Positions 1-10,185 of a stretch of DNA of 64,000 nucleotides are shown here, piece after piece. The stretch is from Actinomyces marmotae (GTDB taxonomy: Bacteria; Actinomycetota; Actinomycetes; Actinomycetales; Actinomycetaceae), in assembly GCF_013177295.1 (NCBI RefSeq), contig NZ_CP053642.1, positions 1,364,001 through 1,428,000 on the forward strand. Reading direction: 5' to 3'. A program made the position numbers and the translations under genes. Positions within the stretch are counted from its first letter, which is position 1; the number at the start of each line of letters is the position of its first letter. Under the pieces are notes generated by a model. That model was not told where the DNA came from. It ran no database searches and worked only from the letters and a program-made list of their open reading frames with translations.

Positions 1-962
1 GGCGGGTCGTCATGCTGGCAGGCAATGAGCGCGAGTTGCCGGGGATCGTCGAGATCTCCGGCGGCGAGGTGACCGTGCTGCGGGGCTCAGGCGATTTCGG
101 GCCCGCCGATCGCGGCGTGTCCCTCCCGGAGACGCTCTCCTGGCAGTCCTCCGACGGCGTCACCGCGCACGGCTTCTTCTACCCCCCGGCCTCGGTGGAG
201 CACGCCGGTCCCGAGGGCGAACTCCCCCCGCTCATCGTCCAGGTGCACGGCGGCCCGTCCGCCATGTCCCGCTCGGTTTACGACCTGAAGGTGCAGTACT
301 GGACCTCCCGGGGCTTCGCCTACCTGGAGGTCAACTACCGCGGGTCGACCGGCTACGGGCGCTCCTTCCGCCGGAGCCTCAACGGCGCCTGGGGCGTGGG
401 CGAGGTGGAGGACGTCATCGCCGGCGCCCGCCACCTCATCGAGGCGGGCCGGGTCGATGGCTCCAGGGTCGCGGTGCGCGGCTCGTCGGCCGGCGGGTTC
501 ACCGTGCTCTCGGCGATCACGCGCTCCGACGTCTTCTCCGCGGCGACCTCGCTGTACGGCGTCGCCGACTTGCGGATGCTCATCCAGGAGACCCATAAGT
601 TCGAGTCGCACTACGTCCAGGAGCTCATTGGTGCGGACTCCGTCGATGACCCCCTGCTGGCCGAGCGCTCCCCCATCAACCACGTGGAGGCGATCCACGC
701 CCCCCTCCTGCTGCTCCAGGGCTCCAACGACCCCATCGTCCCGGCCGATCAGGCCACCTCGATGTTCGAGGCGGCGCGCGCCAAGGGCCTGCCGGTCGCC
801 CTCGAGGTCTTCCAGGGCGAGGGCCACGGCTTCCAGCTCGGCGCGAACATCCGCAAGGCCCTGACCGACGAGCTGTCCTTCTACAGCCAGGTGTGGGGCA
901 TCGCCCGGGACGACGAGGCCACGCCCATCGTGGTGGAGAACCTCGCGCCCCGCGGGGAGTGA
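1..962 (+). CDS. S9 family peptidase (prolyl oligopeptidase type), 3' part
   Basis: Partial gene: the frame is open to the first base of the window, so the N-terminal part (normally a beta-propeller) lies outside. The visible ~320 residues are the alpha/beta hydrolase catalytic domain of the S9 family. The oxyanion region reads VHGGP, the nucleophile elbow is RGSSAGG (GxSxGG), an acid-region sequence is GSNDPIVP and the catalytic His is in GEGHGF. Family members cleave short peptides after proline or act as acyl-aminoacyl peptidases. The stop TGA overlaps the GTG of the next gene (GTGA), so the ClC gene is probably translationally coupled. Confidence 0.93.
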   Translation, partial: RVVMLAGNERELPGIVEISGGEVTVLRGSGDFGPADRGVSLPETLSWQSSDGVTAHGFFYPPASVEHAGPEGELPPLIVQVHGGPSAMSRSVYDLKVQYWTSRGFAYLEVNYRGSTGYGRSFRRSLNGAWGVGEVEDVIAGARHLIEAGRVDGSRVAVRGSSAGGFTVLSAITRSDVFSAATSLYGVADLRMLIQETHKFESHYVQELIGADSVDDPLLAERSPINHVEAIHAPLLLLQGSNDPIVPADQATSMFEAARAKGLPVALEVFQGEGHGFQLGANIRKALTDELSFYSQVWGIARDDEATPIVVENLAPRGE

Positions 963-2911
963 CGCCGCCCTTACCCGGGCGCGCCGGAACCGCCGCGCGC
1001 GCCCGGAGGGCGGCCCTGCGCCTCGTGCGCTACCACCGCTCAGGGCTCTTCGCCCTGGCGGTCATCGTCGGGCTCGTCTCAGGCGGCGGGGCGGTCCTGT
1101 TCCGCATCGGCATCGACTCCTGGACCCTGCTGCTCACGGGGGCGGAGGACTACACCGAGGCCCTGGGCCCCTCCCAGGGGATCCTCTCCTTCGCCGGACG
1201 GTGGTTCGTCCTCCTCGCGCCAGTCATCTCCGGAGCGCTCGTGGGCCCGCTCATGACGGCCCTCGGGCGCACGACGACGGGCCACGGCGTGGGCGGCGTC
1301 ATCTGGTCGGCGCGGCGGGGCGACGGCACCGTGGCCCCCGTGCCGGCCCTCGCCTCGACGGGAGCGGCCATCCTGACGATCGGGGGCGGCGGGGCGGTGG
1401 GCCCTGAGGGGCCGATCGCCGAGCTCGGCGCCTCAGCCGGCAGCGTCGTCGGACGCGCGCTCGGCCTGCCGATCAGGTCGGCGCGGATGCTCACGGCGGC
1501 GGGGACGGCGGCGGGAATCGCCTCGGCGTTCAACGCGCCCCTGGCCGGCGCCTTCTTCGCCATGGAGGTGATCCTCGTGGACTTCACGGTGGACGCCTTC
1601 GCCTTCGTGGTGCTGGCCTCGGTGTCCTCCTCCGTCCTGTCCCACCACCTCCTGGGGACCACTCTGTCCCTGTCCCTGCCCTCGCTGTCCCTCGACGGCG
1701 ATGCCCAGCTCGGCTGGGTCGCGCTCCTGGGCGTGCTGGGCGGCCTGGTGGGGATCGCCTTCTCCCGCTGCCGCTTCCTCGCCGCCGACTGGTGCCGCGA
1801 CCTCCTTGACGCGACCCGCCTGCCCCAGTGGGCGCGCCCGGCCATCGGCGGCCTCGCCCTCGGGGCGCTGCTCCTGGCCGTGCCCGAGATGTACGGGGAG
1901 TCCTCCGCCGTCCTGGGCCGCGCCCTGGCCAACGAGTACACCACGACGGCGCTCCTCGCCCTCACCGCGGCGAAGATCGCCGCCACCTCGATCACGATGG
2001 GCATGGGCTTCGTGGGGGGCGTGTTCGCGCCCTCGCTGCTCATCGGCGGGACCCTAGGCGCCTGGCTCGGCTCTCTCGTGGCCCCCACCCCCACCGGCGT
2101 CGCCGTATTCGGCGTGGTCGGGATGGGGGCGGTCTTCACCGGCTCGGCCCGGGCGCCCATGACCGCCGTCATCCTCATCATCGAGATGACCGGCCAGTAC
2201 GGCCTGCTTACCCCGCTTATGCTCGCCATCGCGCTGGCGACGGTCACCAGCAGGTTCCTGACCCGCACCACGATCTACACCGAGGAGCTGCGGCGCCGCG
2301 GCGAGGACATCGACGACCCTGTCGGCGCAACCATCGTCGGACGGGCGACCGCCCGCGACCTCATGCATGAGCCGCCCGCGGTGCTCACGGCCTCGACCTC
2401 CTTGGCCCGCGCCGCCAGGATCGTGCGGGCCTCCGGGAGCACGAGCCTGCCGGTCGTGGCCGATGCCGGGGCCTCGGGCCAGGCGGAGGGATCGGAGGAC
2501 GGCCCGGGTGGTGATGATGGCGCTCCAGGCGGCGTCGCCGGCCGTCGGCGCCTGCTCGGCTGCGTGAGCGCCGTGGCGCTGGCCCAGGCGGCCCTGGAGG
2601 AGCGCCGGGGCCAGACCCCCCGGACGGTCGGCGATCTTCCGCTCGACCAGGAGGTCATCGACGCCTCCAGCGGCACGACGGCGGTCCTCAAGGCACTCGT
2701 CGACTCCAGGGCCTCAGGCCTTCCGGTGGTGGAGGAGGCCGCCCGGGGCGGCCGGGGCCGCGGGAGCGAGCGGGCGCTACTGGGCTGGGTGGATCAGGAT
2801 GAGATGGTGCGGCGCCTCTACCGCCACCAGCACGCCGCCCTTGAGGCCGCGCAGTCGCGGACTTCACTGGGATCACGCACCCAGGCGTGGTGGGCCCACC
2901 GCCGTCGGTGA
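959..2911 (+). CDS. ClC-family chloride channel/antiporter with CBS domains
   Basis: Membrane protein of about 650 residues. Residues ~20-450 are a ClC core with many hydrophobic helices. The ion-pathway motif reads GPEGP near residue 147, keeping the gating glutamate, and GGVFAP near residue 355 corresponds to the GxFxP motif. The first ClC motif is of the GHGV type instead of GSGIP. Residues ~467-625 hold two CBS domains joined by a glycine/aspartate-rich linker. I chose GTG 959, which overlaps the upstream stop as GTGA; an in-frame start further upstream would overlap the peptidase by 70 bases. Codon 5 is TTA, a very rare codon here, read by the tRNA-Leu(UAA) at 31.5 kb. Confidence 0.92.
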   Translation: MTPPLPGRAGTAARARRAALRLVRYHRSGLFALAVIVGLVSGGGAVLFRIGIDSWTLLLTGAEDYTEALGPSQGILSFAGRWFVLLAPVISGALVGPLMTALGRTTTGHGVGGVIWSARRGDGTVAPVPALASTGAAILTIGGGGAVGPEGPIAELGASAGSVVGRALGLPIRSARMLTAAGTAAGIASAFNAPLAGAFFAMEVILVDFTVDAFAFVVLASVSSSVLSHHLLGTTLSLSLPSLSLDGDAQLGWVALLGVLGGLVGIAFSRCRFLAADWCRDLLDATRLPQWARPAIGGLALGALLLAVPEMYGESSAVLGRALANEYTTTALLALTAAKIAATSITMGMGFVGGVFAPSLLIGGTLGAWLGSLVAPTPTGVAVFGVVGMGAVFTGSARAPMTAVILIIEMTGQYGLLTPLMLAIALATVTSRFLTRTTIYTEELRRRGEDIDDPVGATIVGRATARDLMHEPPAVLTASTSLARAARIVRASGSTSLPVVADAGASGQAEGSEDGPGGDDGAPGGVAGRRRLLGCVSAVALAQAALEERRGQTPRTVGDLPLDQEVIDASSGTTAVLKALVDSRASGLPVVEEAARGGRGRGSERALLGWVDQDEMVRRLYRHQHAALEAAQSRTSLGSRTQAWWAHRRR

Positions 2912-2931
2912 GCCGTTGAGAGCACCCGCGG

Positions 2932-3450
2932 CTACTCCCGCGCCTCGCCGCTGGCGCGGTCCTTGCCCGACCTGTCGGAGCGGGCCGAGGCCAGATCGGT
3001 GATCATCTCGGCGTGGACGACGATGCGGCGGGGGTCGCTCATCCACATCCAGAACGCGGCCATGATCGGCAAAACGAGGGGGAGGTATCCGTGCCCGCGC
3101 CCCCCGTGGGCGAGGAATGAGGCCTCGAGTTCGGGCGCGGTGCCGGTGATGGTCAGCAGTCCCAGCAGCATCGCGCCGCTCAGCAAGCCGCCCAGGCAGA
3201 CCCACCCGATCATCCGCATGCGGCGGCCGTTGTGGGCCATGCACACCGCAAGCATGAGGTAGAGGGCTCCGGCGACGGCGTCGATCGCGTCCAGGACGGG
3301 CGCCTGATCGGGATGCCGGATGAGGGAAACGACGGCGGGGCAGAGCACCACCAGGCCGAAGACCGCCGTGACGCCCACGAGAATACGGCTCAGGCCTCGC
3401 GCGGGCCGACGACGGTCCTCCGTCGATCGGACCTCGGGGCGATCGTCCAT
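2932..3450 (-). CDS. small membrane protein of unknown function
   Basis: A 172-residue protein with an arginine-rich N-terminus and about four hydrophobic segments (roughly residues 20-42, 55-75, 80-105 and 130-150), then a charged tail. ATG 3450 is chosen because AGGAGG sits six bases upstream; a longer frame opens at 3495 without such a site. It ends 20 bp from the stop of the ClC gene in convergent orientation and diverges from pepA. I do not recognise a family. It looks like a plasma-membrane protein. Confidence 0.75.
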   Translation of the reverse strand: MDDRPEVRSTEDRRRPARGLSRILVGVTAVFGLVVLCPAVVSLIRHPDQAPVLDAIDAVAGALYLMLAVCMAHNGRRMRMIGWVCLGGLLSGAMLLGLLTITGTAPELEASFLAHGGRGHGYLPLVLPIMAAFWMWMSDPRRIVVHAEMITDLASARSDRSGKDRASGEARE

Positions 3451-3642
3451 GCTGCTCCTCCTGGCTCGTCGGCGTCGGGCCCGCGGCGCGCTCACGCGCC
3501 GCTCCGGGCGGCGCGGGCCCCCGCCCGGCCCGGCCCGTTGCTGAATGCCGGAAGCGCGTCTCCGGGCGGCGCCCAGGGGACTGCCGCGGCACGGGGCTCC
3601 TCCGGCACCATGACGTTACCATCGGGCATACCATCTCCCTTC

Positions 3643-5187
3643 ATGAGCACTCTCGAGATCATCCAGGACCCCGCCGCGCGGATTGACGCCGATGTCCTCG
3701 TCCTCGCCGCGGCCCCGCCCTCCGATGGAGGCGCCTCCGGCATCCTGGCCGCCGGCGCCTGCCTGGAGGGGATCGATGTGGGCGCCGTGGAGGCGGCGCT
3801 CCCCTCCCTCGGCTTCTCCGGCTCGCTCGACGCGGTGGTGCGGATCCCCTCCGCCATCGCCGCGCCCGCCGGCCAGGCGATCAGCGCGCCGACGATCCTG
3901 GTGGTCGGCACTGGACGGGGCCTCGACCTGGCCGAGAGCGCCGATCACGACGCGGCGGCCCTGGGCCTCACGCGCGCCGGCGCACTGTCGCGCGCGGCGG
4001 CGCGCGCCACCCGCGAGCTGGCCGGCGTGGAGCGCGCCGTCCTCGCGCTGCCCTGCGCCGAGGCCCACGATCTGACCGCCGTCGCCGAGGGCGCGATGAC
4101 CGGCGCCTACGCCTGGAAGGGCCGGGTCCCCGCGCCCACCGAGCCCCTGGCGGCGATCACCATCTCCTCGCCGCTGGCGGGAGGGGCGCTGGCCGAGGAA
4201 GCCCGGGCCAGGGCCGTGGCGCTGGGCGAGGCCGTCGCCCTGACGCGCGACCTCGTCAACGAGCCCCCGAACCGCCTGGTCCCCGAGGCCCTGGCCGAGC
4301 GCGCCGCCGAGGTCGCCCGCTCGGCGGGAATCGGGGTGGACACGCTCGATGAGCGGGAGCTGGCGAAGCAGGGGTTCGGCGGCATCCTCGCTGTCGGCCA
4401 GGGCGCTGCCAATCCTCCCCGCCTCGTGCGCCTCGAGTGGGCGCCCAGCGACGCCCGCGCCCACATCGCCCTCGTCGGCAAGGGCATCACCTTCGACTCC
4501 GGGGGCCTGTCCCTCAAGCCCCCCGCCTCAATGCCGGAGATGAAGTCCGACATGGCCGGCGCGGCCACCGTGCTCGGTGCCGTGCTGGCCGCCGCTCGGC
4601 TTGAGCTGCCGGTGCGTGTGACCGCGTGGCTCGCCCTGGCGGAGAACATGCCCGGCCCCGGCGCGCAGCGCCCCAGCGACATCATCACCATGCGCGGTGG
4701 CACCACGGTGGAGGTGACCAACACCGACGCCGAGGGCCGGCTCGTCATGGCCGACGCCCTGGCCCGGGCGGTCGAGGACTCCCCGGACGCGGTGCTCGAC
4801 GTCGCCACGCTCACCGGCGCGCAGATCGTGGCCCTGGGCGATCATGTCTCCGGGGTCATGGGGACACCGGCCGTCCGCGACGCCGTCGCTCGCGCGGCGG
4901 CCAGCGCCGGCGAGTCGTTCTGGCCCATGCCGCTGCCCGAGCAGCTGCGCCCGAGCCTGGACAGCCCGTACGCCGCGCTGCGCAACGCGGTGGTCGGCAG
5001 CCGGGCCGGGGGCATGCTCACGGCGGGGCTCTTCCTGCGCGAGTTCATCGGTTCCGCCCCCTGGGCCCACCTGGACATCGCCGGCCCTGCCTTCAACGAG
5101 CGCGCCCCGTGGGGAGGCACTCCCACAGGGGGGACGGGCCACGGCGTGGCGACGCTCCTGGAGTACCTCCGAGCAGTCGCCCAGTGA
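3643..5187 (+). CDS. pepA: leucyl aminopeptidase (M17)
   Basis: A 514-residue cytosolic aminopeptidase that removes N-terminal residues with two divalent metals. The metal/catalytic segment GKGITFDSGG is near residues 280-289 and the M17 signature NTDAEGRL near 359-366. Length is normal for the family. The frame extends far upstream to 3232, but the protein start at ATG 3643 is supported by a -10-like TACCAT at 3629-3634, which puts the likely transcript start two bases before the ATG. Placement just upstream of lpd is a conserved actinobacterial order. Confidence 0.95.
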   Translation: MSTLEIIQDPAARIDADVLVLAAAPPSDGGASGILAAGACLEGIDVGAVEAALPSLGFSGSLDAVVRIPSAIAAPAGQAISAPTILVVGTGRGLDLAESADHDAAALGLTRAGALSRAAARATRELAGVERAVLALPCAEAHDLTAVAEGAMTGAYAWKGRVPAPTEPLAAITISSPLAGGALAEEARARAVALGEAVALTRDLVNEPPNRLVPEALAERAAEVARSAGIGVDTLDERELAKQGFGGILAVGQGAANPPRLVRLEWAPSDARAHIALVGKGITFDSGGLSLKPPASMPEMKSDMAGAATVLGAVLAAARLELPVRVTAWLALAENMPGPGAQRPSDIITMRGGTTVEVTNTDAEGRLVMADALARAVEDSPDAVLDVATLTGAQIVALGDHVSGVMGTPAVRDAVARAAASAGESFWPMPLPEQLRPSLDSPYAALRNAVVGSRAGGMLTAGLFLREFIGSAPWAHLDIAGPAFNERAPWGGTPTGGTGHGVATLLEYLRAVAQ

Positions 5188-5339
5188 TTCGTTTCACATG
5201 TTGTATGGGATTCATGTTTCCGATCGCCAGGGCGATCCGACGCCTGGCACCCATGCATGAGTGACACAATGTCATCCGGGACCAACCGCCCACCTGAGCG
5301 GTGGGCGACTCGGACAACTCACCATCGAGGAGAGATTCT

Positions 5340-6713
5340 GTGACAGACACCGTCTACGACATGGTCATCCTGGGCGCCGGTTCGGGCGGGTACGCGGCCG
5401 CGCTTCGCGGGGCCCAACTCGGTTTGAGGGTCGCGCTCATCGAGGCCGACAAGGTGGGCGGCACATGTCTCCACCGCGGCTGCGTGCCCACCAAGGCCAT
5501 CCTCCACGCCGCCGAGACCGCTGACACGGTCAGGGAGGCCTCCGCCCTCGGCATCCGTGCCGCCCTGGAGGGCATCGACATGCCCGCCGTCAAGGCCTAC
5601 AAGGACGGCATCATCTCGCGCATGTACAAGGGCCTTCAGGGCCTGGTCGCCTCCCGGGGGATCGACCTCATCCAGGGCTGGGGTCGCCTCGTGGCCCCCG
5701 ACGCCGTCGAGGTCGACGGCCGCCGCATCACCGGCAAGAACGTGATCCTCGCCTCTGGCTCCTACTCCAAGAACATCGGCCAGGAGATCTCCGGCCCGGT
5801 GATGACCAGCGAGCAGGCTCTCGAGCTCGACCACGTCCCCGCTTCGGCGGTCATCCTGGGCGGTGGCGTCATCGGCGTCGAGTTCGCCTCCGCATGGGCC
5901 TCGCTCGGCTGCCAGGTCACGATCATCGAGGGCCTGCCCCGCCTGGTCCCCAACGAGGACGAGGCCATCTCCAAGCAGTTGGAGCGCGCCTTCCGCAAGC
6001 GCAAGATTGCCTTCCGCACCTCGACGATGTTCGAGTCTGTCGAGCGTCATGACGACTCCGTCACCGTGCACGCCGCCGACGGCACCACCTACTACGCCGA
6101 GGTGCTGCTCATCGCTGTGGGCCGCGGCCCGGCCACCGCGAACCTCGGCTACGAGGAGGTCGGGGTGTCGATGGACCGCGGATTCGTGCTCGCCGACGAG
6201 TACGGCCGCACCAACGTCCCCGGCGTGTGGGCGGTGGGCGACATCGTCCCCGGCGTCCAACTGGCCCACCGCGGCTTCGCCCAGGGCATCGTCGTCGCTG
6301 AGAAGATCGCCGGCCTCGACCCCACCCCGGTCGACGACGTCCTCGTCCCCAAGGTCACCTTCTGCGAGCCCGAGATCGCCTCCGTGGGCCTCACCGAGGC
6401 CGCCGCCAAGGAGCTCCACGGCGACGAGGCGGTCACCACCGCCGAGTTCAACGTCGCCGGCAACGCCAAGAGCCAGATCCTGGGCACGCAGGGCTTCGTC
6501 AAGCTCGTCTCCCTCAAGGACGGCCCCATCCTCGGTTTCCACGCCATCGGGGCCCGCATGGGCGAGCAGGTCGGGGAGGGCCAGCTCATGGTCTCCTGGG
6601 AGGCTGACGCCGACGACGTCGCCTCGCTCGTCCACGCCCACCCCACCCAGAACGAGACCCTCGGCGAGGCCGCCATGGCCCTGGCCGGGAAGCCGCTGCA
6701 CAACCACGGCTGA
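5340..6713 (+). CDS. lpd: dihydrolipoyl dehydrogenase (E3)
   Basis: A 457-residue flavoprotein disulfide reductase that reoxidises the dihydrolipoyl arm of 2-oxoacid dehydrogenase complexes with NAD. The FAD-binding GAGSGG is near residue 10, the redox-active pair is C43/C48 in GTCLHRGC, a second nucleotide-binding glycine motif GGGVIG lies mid-protein, and the C-terminal HAHPTQNET supplies the active-site His-Glu pair. GTG 5340 is chosen because GAGGAG lies seven bases upstream. It is followed 61 bp later by the E2 gene, so the two are probably one operon. Confidence 0.97.
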   Translation: MTDTVYDMVILGAGSGGYAAALRGAQLGLRVALIEADKVGGTCLHRGCVPTKAILHAAETADTVREASALGIRAALEGIDMPAVKAYKDGIISRMYKGLQGLVASRGIDLIQGWGRLVAPDAVEVDGRRITGKNVILASGSYSKNIGQEISGPVMTSEQALELDHVPASAVILGGGVIGVEFASAWASLGCQVTIIEGLPRLVPNEDEAISKQLERAFRKRKIAFRTSTMFESVERHDDSVTVHAADGTTYYAEVLLIAVGRGPATANLGYEEVGVSMDRGFVLADEYGRTNVPGVWAVGDIVPGVQLAHRGFAQGIVVAEKIAGLDPTPVDDVLVPKVTFCEPEIASVGLTEAAAKELHGDEAVTTAEFNVAGNAKSQILGTQGFVKLVSLKDGPILGFHAIGARMGEQVGEGQLMVSWEADADDVASLVHAHPTQNETLGEAAMALAGKPLHNHG

Positions 6714-6774
6714 TCCACCGAGGGCCCGAGCCCCACGAAGGTCCTGCGAGAATCCCCAAGGAAAGAGTCCACTC

Positions 6775-8457
6775 ATGTCTGAATCCGTCAAGATGCCCGC
6801 TCTGGGCGAGTCCGTCACCGAGGGCACCGTCTCCTCCTGGCTCAAGGCCGTGGGCGACACCGTCACCGCTGATGAGCCCCTGGTCGAGGTCGCCACCGAC
6901 AAGGTCGACACCGAGGTCCCCGCCCCCGCCTCCGGCGTCCTGCTCGAGATCCGCGTCCCCGAGGACGAGACCGTCGAGGTCGGCACCGTCCTGGCCATCA
7001 TCGGAGAGCCCTCCGAGGCCGGCTCCACCCCCGCCCCCGAGGCGGCGCCCCAGGCGCCCGCCGCCCCGGCCGCTCCAGCTCCCGCCGCCCCCGCCGCGGC
7101 CCCGGCCACCCCGGCTCCCGCCGCCACGCCGGCCGGCGCGGGCACCGAGGTGACCATGCCCGCTCTGGGCGAGTCCGTCACCGAGGGCACCGTCTCCTCC
7201 TGGCTCAAGGCCGTGGGCGACACCGTCACCGCTGATGAGCCCCTGGTCGAGGTCGCCACCGACAAGGTCGACACCGAGGTCCCCGCCCCCGCCTCCGGCG
7301 TCCTGCTCGAGATCCGCGTCCCCGAGGACGAGACCGTCGAGGTCGGCACCGTCCTGGCCATCATCGGAGAGCCCTCCGAGGCCACCTCCACCCCCGCCCC
7401 CGAGGCGGCGCCCCAGGCGCCCGCCGCCCCGGCCGCTCCAGCTCCCGCCGCCCCGGCCGCTCCGGCTCCCGCCGCCGCGGCCCCGTCGGCCGCTGCCGTG
7501 GCCGCGGCGGGCTACGTCACCCCGATCGTGCGCAAACTCGCGCGCGACAAGGGCGTCGACCTGACCCAGGTGACCGGCACCGGCGTGGGGGGCCGTATCC
7601 GCAAGGAGGATGTGCTCGCCGCTGCCAAGGCTGCGGAGGAGGCCGCGGCCAAGGCTGCCGCCGCCCAGGCGGCTCCCGCCGCCGCGCCCGCGCCCGCCGC
7701 TGCCGCGGCGCCGTCGGCCAAGCCCGCCGTGGACACCGCGCTGCGCGGCAAGACCGAAAAGATGAGCCGCCTGCGCCAGGTCATCTCCGAGCGCATGATC
7801 GACTCGCTGCAGACCTCCGCCCAGCTGACCACGGTCGTCGAGGTGGATGTCACCCGCGTCGCCGCGCTGCGCGCCAAGGCGAAGGACGCGTTCCTGGCCG
7901 CCAACGGCACGAAGCTCACCTTCCTGCCCTTCTTCGTGCAGGCCGCCACCGAGGCCCTCAAGGCCCACCCGAAGGTGAACGCCTCCATCAACGGCAAGGA
8001 GGTCACCTACCACGATGTCGAGCACGTCGGCATCGCCGTGGACACCCCGCGCGGCCTGCTCGTGCCCGTGGTCAAGAACGCCGGGGACCTCAACATCCCG
8101 GGCCTGGCCAAGCGCATCAACGATCTGGCCGCCCGCACCCGTGACAACAAGGTGAACCCGGACGAGCTCTCCGGCTCCACCTTCACCATCACCAACACCG
8201 GCTCCGGTGGCGCCCTGTTCGACACCCCGATCATCAACCAGCCCGAGGTCGCCATCCTCGGCCTGGGCGCGATCGTCAAGCAGCCGCGCGTCATCAAGGA
8301 CGCTGACGGTAACGAGGTCATCGCGATCCGCTCCGTGTGCTACCTGGCCCTGTCCTACGACCACCGCCTGGTGGACGGGGCCGACGCCGCGCGCTACCTC
8401 ATGACCGTCAAGAAGCGCCTTGAGGACGGCGACTTCGCCGGCGAGCTCGGCCTGTGA
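6775..8457 (+). CDS. sucB: dihydrolipoamide acyltransferase (E2), two lipoyl domains
   Basis: A 560-residue E2 core subunit. Two lipoyl domains carry the target lysines in VATDKVDT at K43 and K164. Alanine/proline linkers follow each. A peripheral subunit-binding domain lies at ~247-283, and a C-terminal acyltransferase domain carries DHRLVDG near 529-535. The two lipoyl domains are almost identical in DNA as well as protein (see the repeat entry). In actinobacteria this E2 commonly serves the pyruvate complex with AceE, which is also in this window at 34.4 kb. AAGGAAAG upstream serves as ribosome-binding site. A strong hairpin follows the stop. Confidence 0.95.
   Translation: MSESVKMPALGESVTEGTVSSWLKAVGDTVTADEPLVEVATDKVDTEVPAPASGVLLEIRVPEDETVEVGTVLAIIGEPSEAGSTPAPEAAPQAPAAPAAPAPAAPAAAPATPAPAATPAGAGTEVTMPALGESVTEGTVSSWLKAVGDTVTADEPLVEVATDKVDTEVPAPASGVLLEIRVPEDETVEVGTVLAIIGEPSEATSTPAPEAAPQAPAAPAAPAPAAPAAPAPAAAAPSAAAVAAAGYVTPIVRKLARDKGVDLTQVTGTGVGGRIRKEDVLAAAKAAEEAAAKAAAAQAAPAAAPAPAAAAAPSAKPAVDTALRGKTEKMSRLRQVISERMIDSLQTSAQLTTVVEVDVTRVAALRAKAKDAFLAANGTKLTFLPFFVQAATEALKAHPKVNASINGKEVTYHDVEHVGIAVDTPRGLLVPVVKNAGDLNIPGLAKRINDLAARTRDNKVNPDELSGSTFTITNTGSGGALFDTPIINQPEVAILGLGAIVKQPRVIKDADGNEVIAIRSVCYLALSYDHRLVDGADAARYLMTVKKRLEDGDFAGELGL
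6793..7454 (+). repeat. direct repeat encoding the two lipoyl domains
   Basis: Positions 6793-7091 and 7156-7454 (offset 363 bp) match over 299 bp with only two mismatches, both in one codon at 7021-7022 versus 7384-7385. The first 228 bp are identical including all synonymous positions. This points to recent duplication or ongoing gene conversion. Confidence 0.95.
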
Positions 8458-8486
8458 GGCCCTGAGACCGCTTCGACCGCCTCTTC

Positions 8487-8528
8487 GGCGGGGGCGGGCC
8501 CGCATCACCGCGCGGGCCCGCCCCCGCC
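8487..8528. terminator. hairpin terminator between sucB and the kinase-like gene
   Basis: A perfect 17-bp GC-rich stem (8487-8503 with 8512-8528) and an 8-nt loop lie between the convergent stops of sucB and the kinase-like gene. It has no strong U-tract, but its position suits both strands. Confidence 0.8.
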
Positions 8529-8553
8529 GTCGTTTAGGTGCGATCCCGCCGGG

Positions 8554-10032
8554 TCACCCGGCCTCCAGGACCTCGGCGACGCGCCACGGACCGGGCACGA
8601 GGACGAGCACCACCTCGCGCGCGCCCGGGGCGGGCGCCTCATGCGCGCCGTCGTCTCCCGTCCAGGTGGTGGGCCCCTGACTCAGGGACACCCGGGCGCA
8701 CCTGGCCCCCTCCCACTGCCGGTCCGGGCAGGAGGCGCCCACCATCTCGCTCACGCCGGTCACCGAGGTCGTCAGTCCCGCCACCCGCTCGCCGCCATCC
8801 CGGAGGGAGGCCAGCAGCTCACTGTCGGCGCGCGCGGCGGGCGAGCCCTCGACGGAGGTCAGGGCGAGCGCCGCTTCATCGCCGGAGACCAGGGCGGAGT
8901 CCCGCGCCGCGACCAGACCGGTGACGACTGCCTCCAGCGACTCATCCCCCGCGCTCACGGGCGCGACCCCCGGGCCGGCGGAGGGGGCCGGGGCGCCGGC
9001 GTCATCGCCCCTGCCCGCCCAGGCCATGACCCCAGCGACCCCCAGCGCGAGAACGGCCCCTCCGGCGGCCAGGGCCGTGGCTTTCCGGCCCAGAGAAAGG
9101 CGACCGCCCCCGCCGGAGCCAAGGGACCTCCGCGACGGAACCACCCGAGTGGGGGTGCGCGCCGCTGAGCGCAGCGCCCCCGAGGCCAGACGGGCGCCCT
9201 CGGGCAGGTCGATCGCCTCGGGCCATCCGAGTTGCGGGGCGCGGGCGGCCAGGTCCCGCGCGGTGGGCCGCGCCCTCGCGTCCTCCCGGAGGGCGTCGGC
9301 GAGCAGTGACGCGGCCTCCCCCCGCGAGGAGGGATCGGCCCCCTGGCACTCCAGGACGAGGGCGGCCAGGGAGTACACATCGGACGACGGCGTCGCGGCC
9401 CCTCCCGCGAGCCGCTCCGGCGCGGCGGTCCCCTGCGTGCCCATCTCCATGATCCCGCCGAGCAGGTCGATGAGCACGGGAGCCCCCGAGGAGGCGATCA
9501 TGACATTCGCCGCCGACACATCCCCATGGACCAGCCCCTCGTCATGGAGGGCGGCCAGGGCCGAGCCCACTCCGTCGAGGAGCGCGGCGCTCTCCCCCCT
9601 ACCCAGGCGGCCCCGCGATCCGAGGACGACGGCGAGGTCGGCCCCATCGATGAGATCGGTGACGACGGCCAGTCGCCCTCCAGCCAGTGGCACGAGGGAG
9701 CGGATCCTCGCGATGCCGCTGTGCCGCAGGTCCCTCAGGGCCACCAGGCGGCGCATGGCGCGCACGCCCCGCTCCGGCGGCTCGATGACCCGCACGACGA
9801 CGTCACGCCCCTCGCCGTCCACGCCCCGGATCGGGCAGCCGTCGGCCCGCCCGTTCCTCCCCAGCGCTTCACCGAGGGCGATCCCCTTGTTGGCCAGGGC
9901 GCTCGACTCGGCGTCTGTAATCCCTCCCGGGCCCCGCGAGGGCTCGCCGTCCTCGCTCTGGGCCCGTCGCCACCGAGCCAGCGGTACCGCGCGGCGCCAC
10001 GCCGGCGCGGCCTTGGGTGATGAAGTCCTCAT
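8554..10032 (-). CDS. degenerate protein-kinase-like membrane protein
   Basis: A 492-residue protein with a protein-kinase fold at ~45-265, a basic linker, one membrane helix at ~317-339 and an extracellular C-terminal domain. The catalytic loop is HGDVSAANVM (H169, D171, N176), so HRD has become HGD. The DFG position reads DLLG (189-192). The VAIK lysine position appears to be R81 in VVVRV, and the glycine loop is poorly kept. The architecture is like actinobacterial Pkn receptors, but the changes suggest a pseudokinase or a very weak kinase. The start at 10032 has no clear ribosome-binding site. It diverges from lipB. Confidence 0.75.
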   Translation of the reverse strand: MRTSSPKAAPAWRRAVPLARWRRAQSEDGEPSRGPGGITDAESSALANKGIALGEALGRNGRADGCPIRGVDGEGRDVVVRVIEPPERGVRAMRRLVALRDLRHSGIARIRSLVPLAGGRLAVVTDLIDGADLAVVLGSRGRLGRGESAALLDGVGSALAALHDEGLVHGDVSAANVMIASSGAPVLIDLLGGIMEMGTQGTAAPERLAGGAATPSSDVYSLAALVLECQGADPSSRGEAASLLADALREDARARPTARDLAARAPQLGWPEAIDLPEGARLASGALRSAARTPTRVVPSRRSLGSGGGGRLSLGRKATALAAGGAVLALGVAGVMAWAGRGDDAGAPAPSAGPGVAPVSAGDESLEAVVTGLVAARDSALVSGDEAALALTSVEGSPAARADSELLASLRDGGERVAGLTTSVTGVSEMVGASCPDRQWEGARCARVSLSQGPTTWTGDDGAHEAPAPGAREVVLVLVPGPWRVAEVLEAG

Positions 10033-10185
10033 GGTCCCATGGTCAGCGGCTGCGGGGGCTGACGGAAGTACCCTGAAGAATCTGTGGATAACTCATCGGA
10101 TGTTTGCGCCGGCGGACTCACCGACAACTTCCGGCGCCTGGCCCGCGCGCCGCCTCCGCCGGTGCCGGTGGCCTACTGTGGGCCC

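Noticed and set aside
5319..7391. 690-codon minus-strand open frame across lpd and sucB
   Set aside because: It is antisense to two certain genes, has a G/V/A-rich composition typical of shadow frames, and its apparent repeats mirror the lipoyl-domain duplication.
6586..8508. 640-codon minus-strand glycine-rich frame
   Set aside because: Antisense of the Ala/Pro linkers and domains of sucB; no start signal or family.
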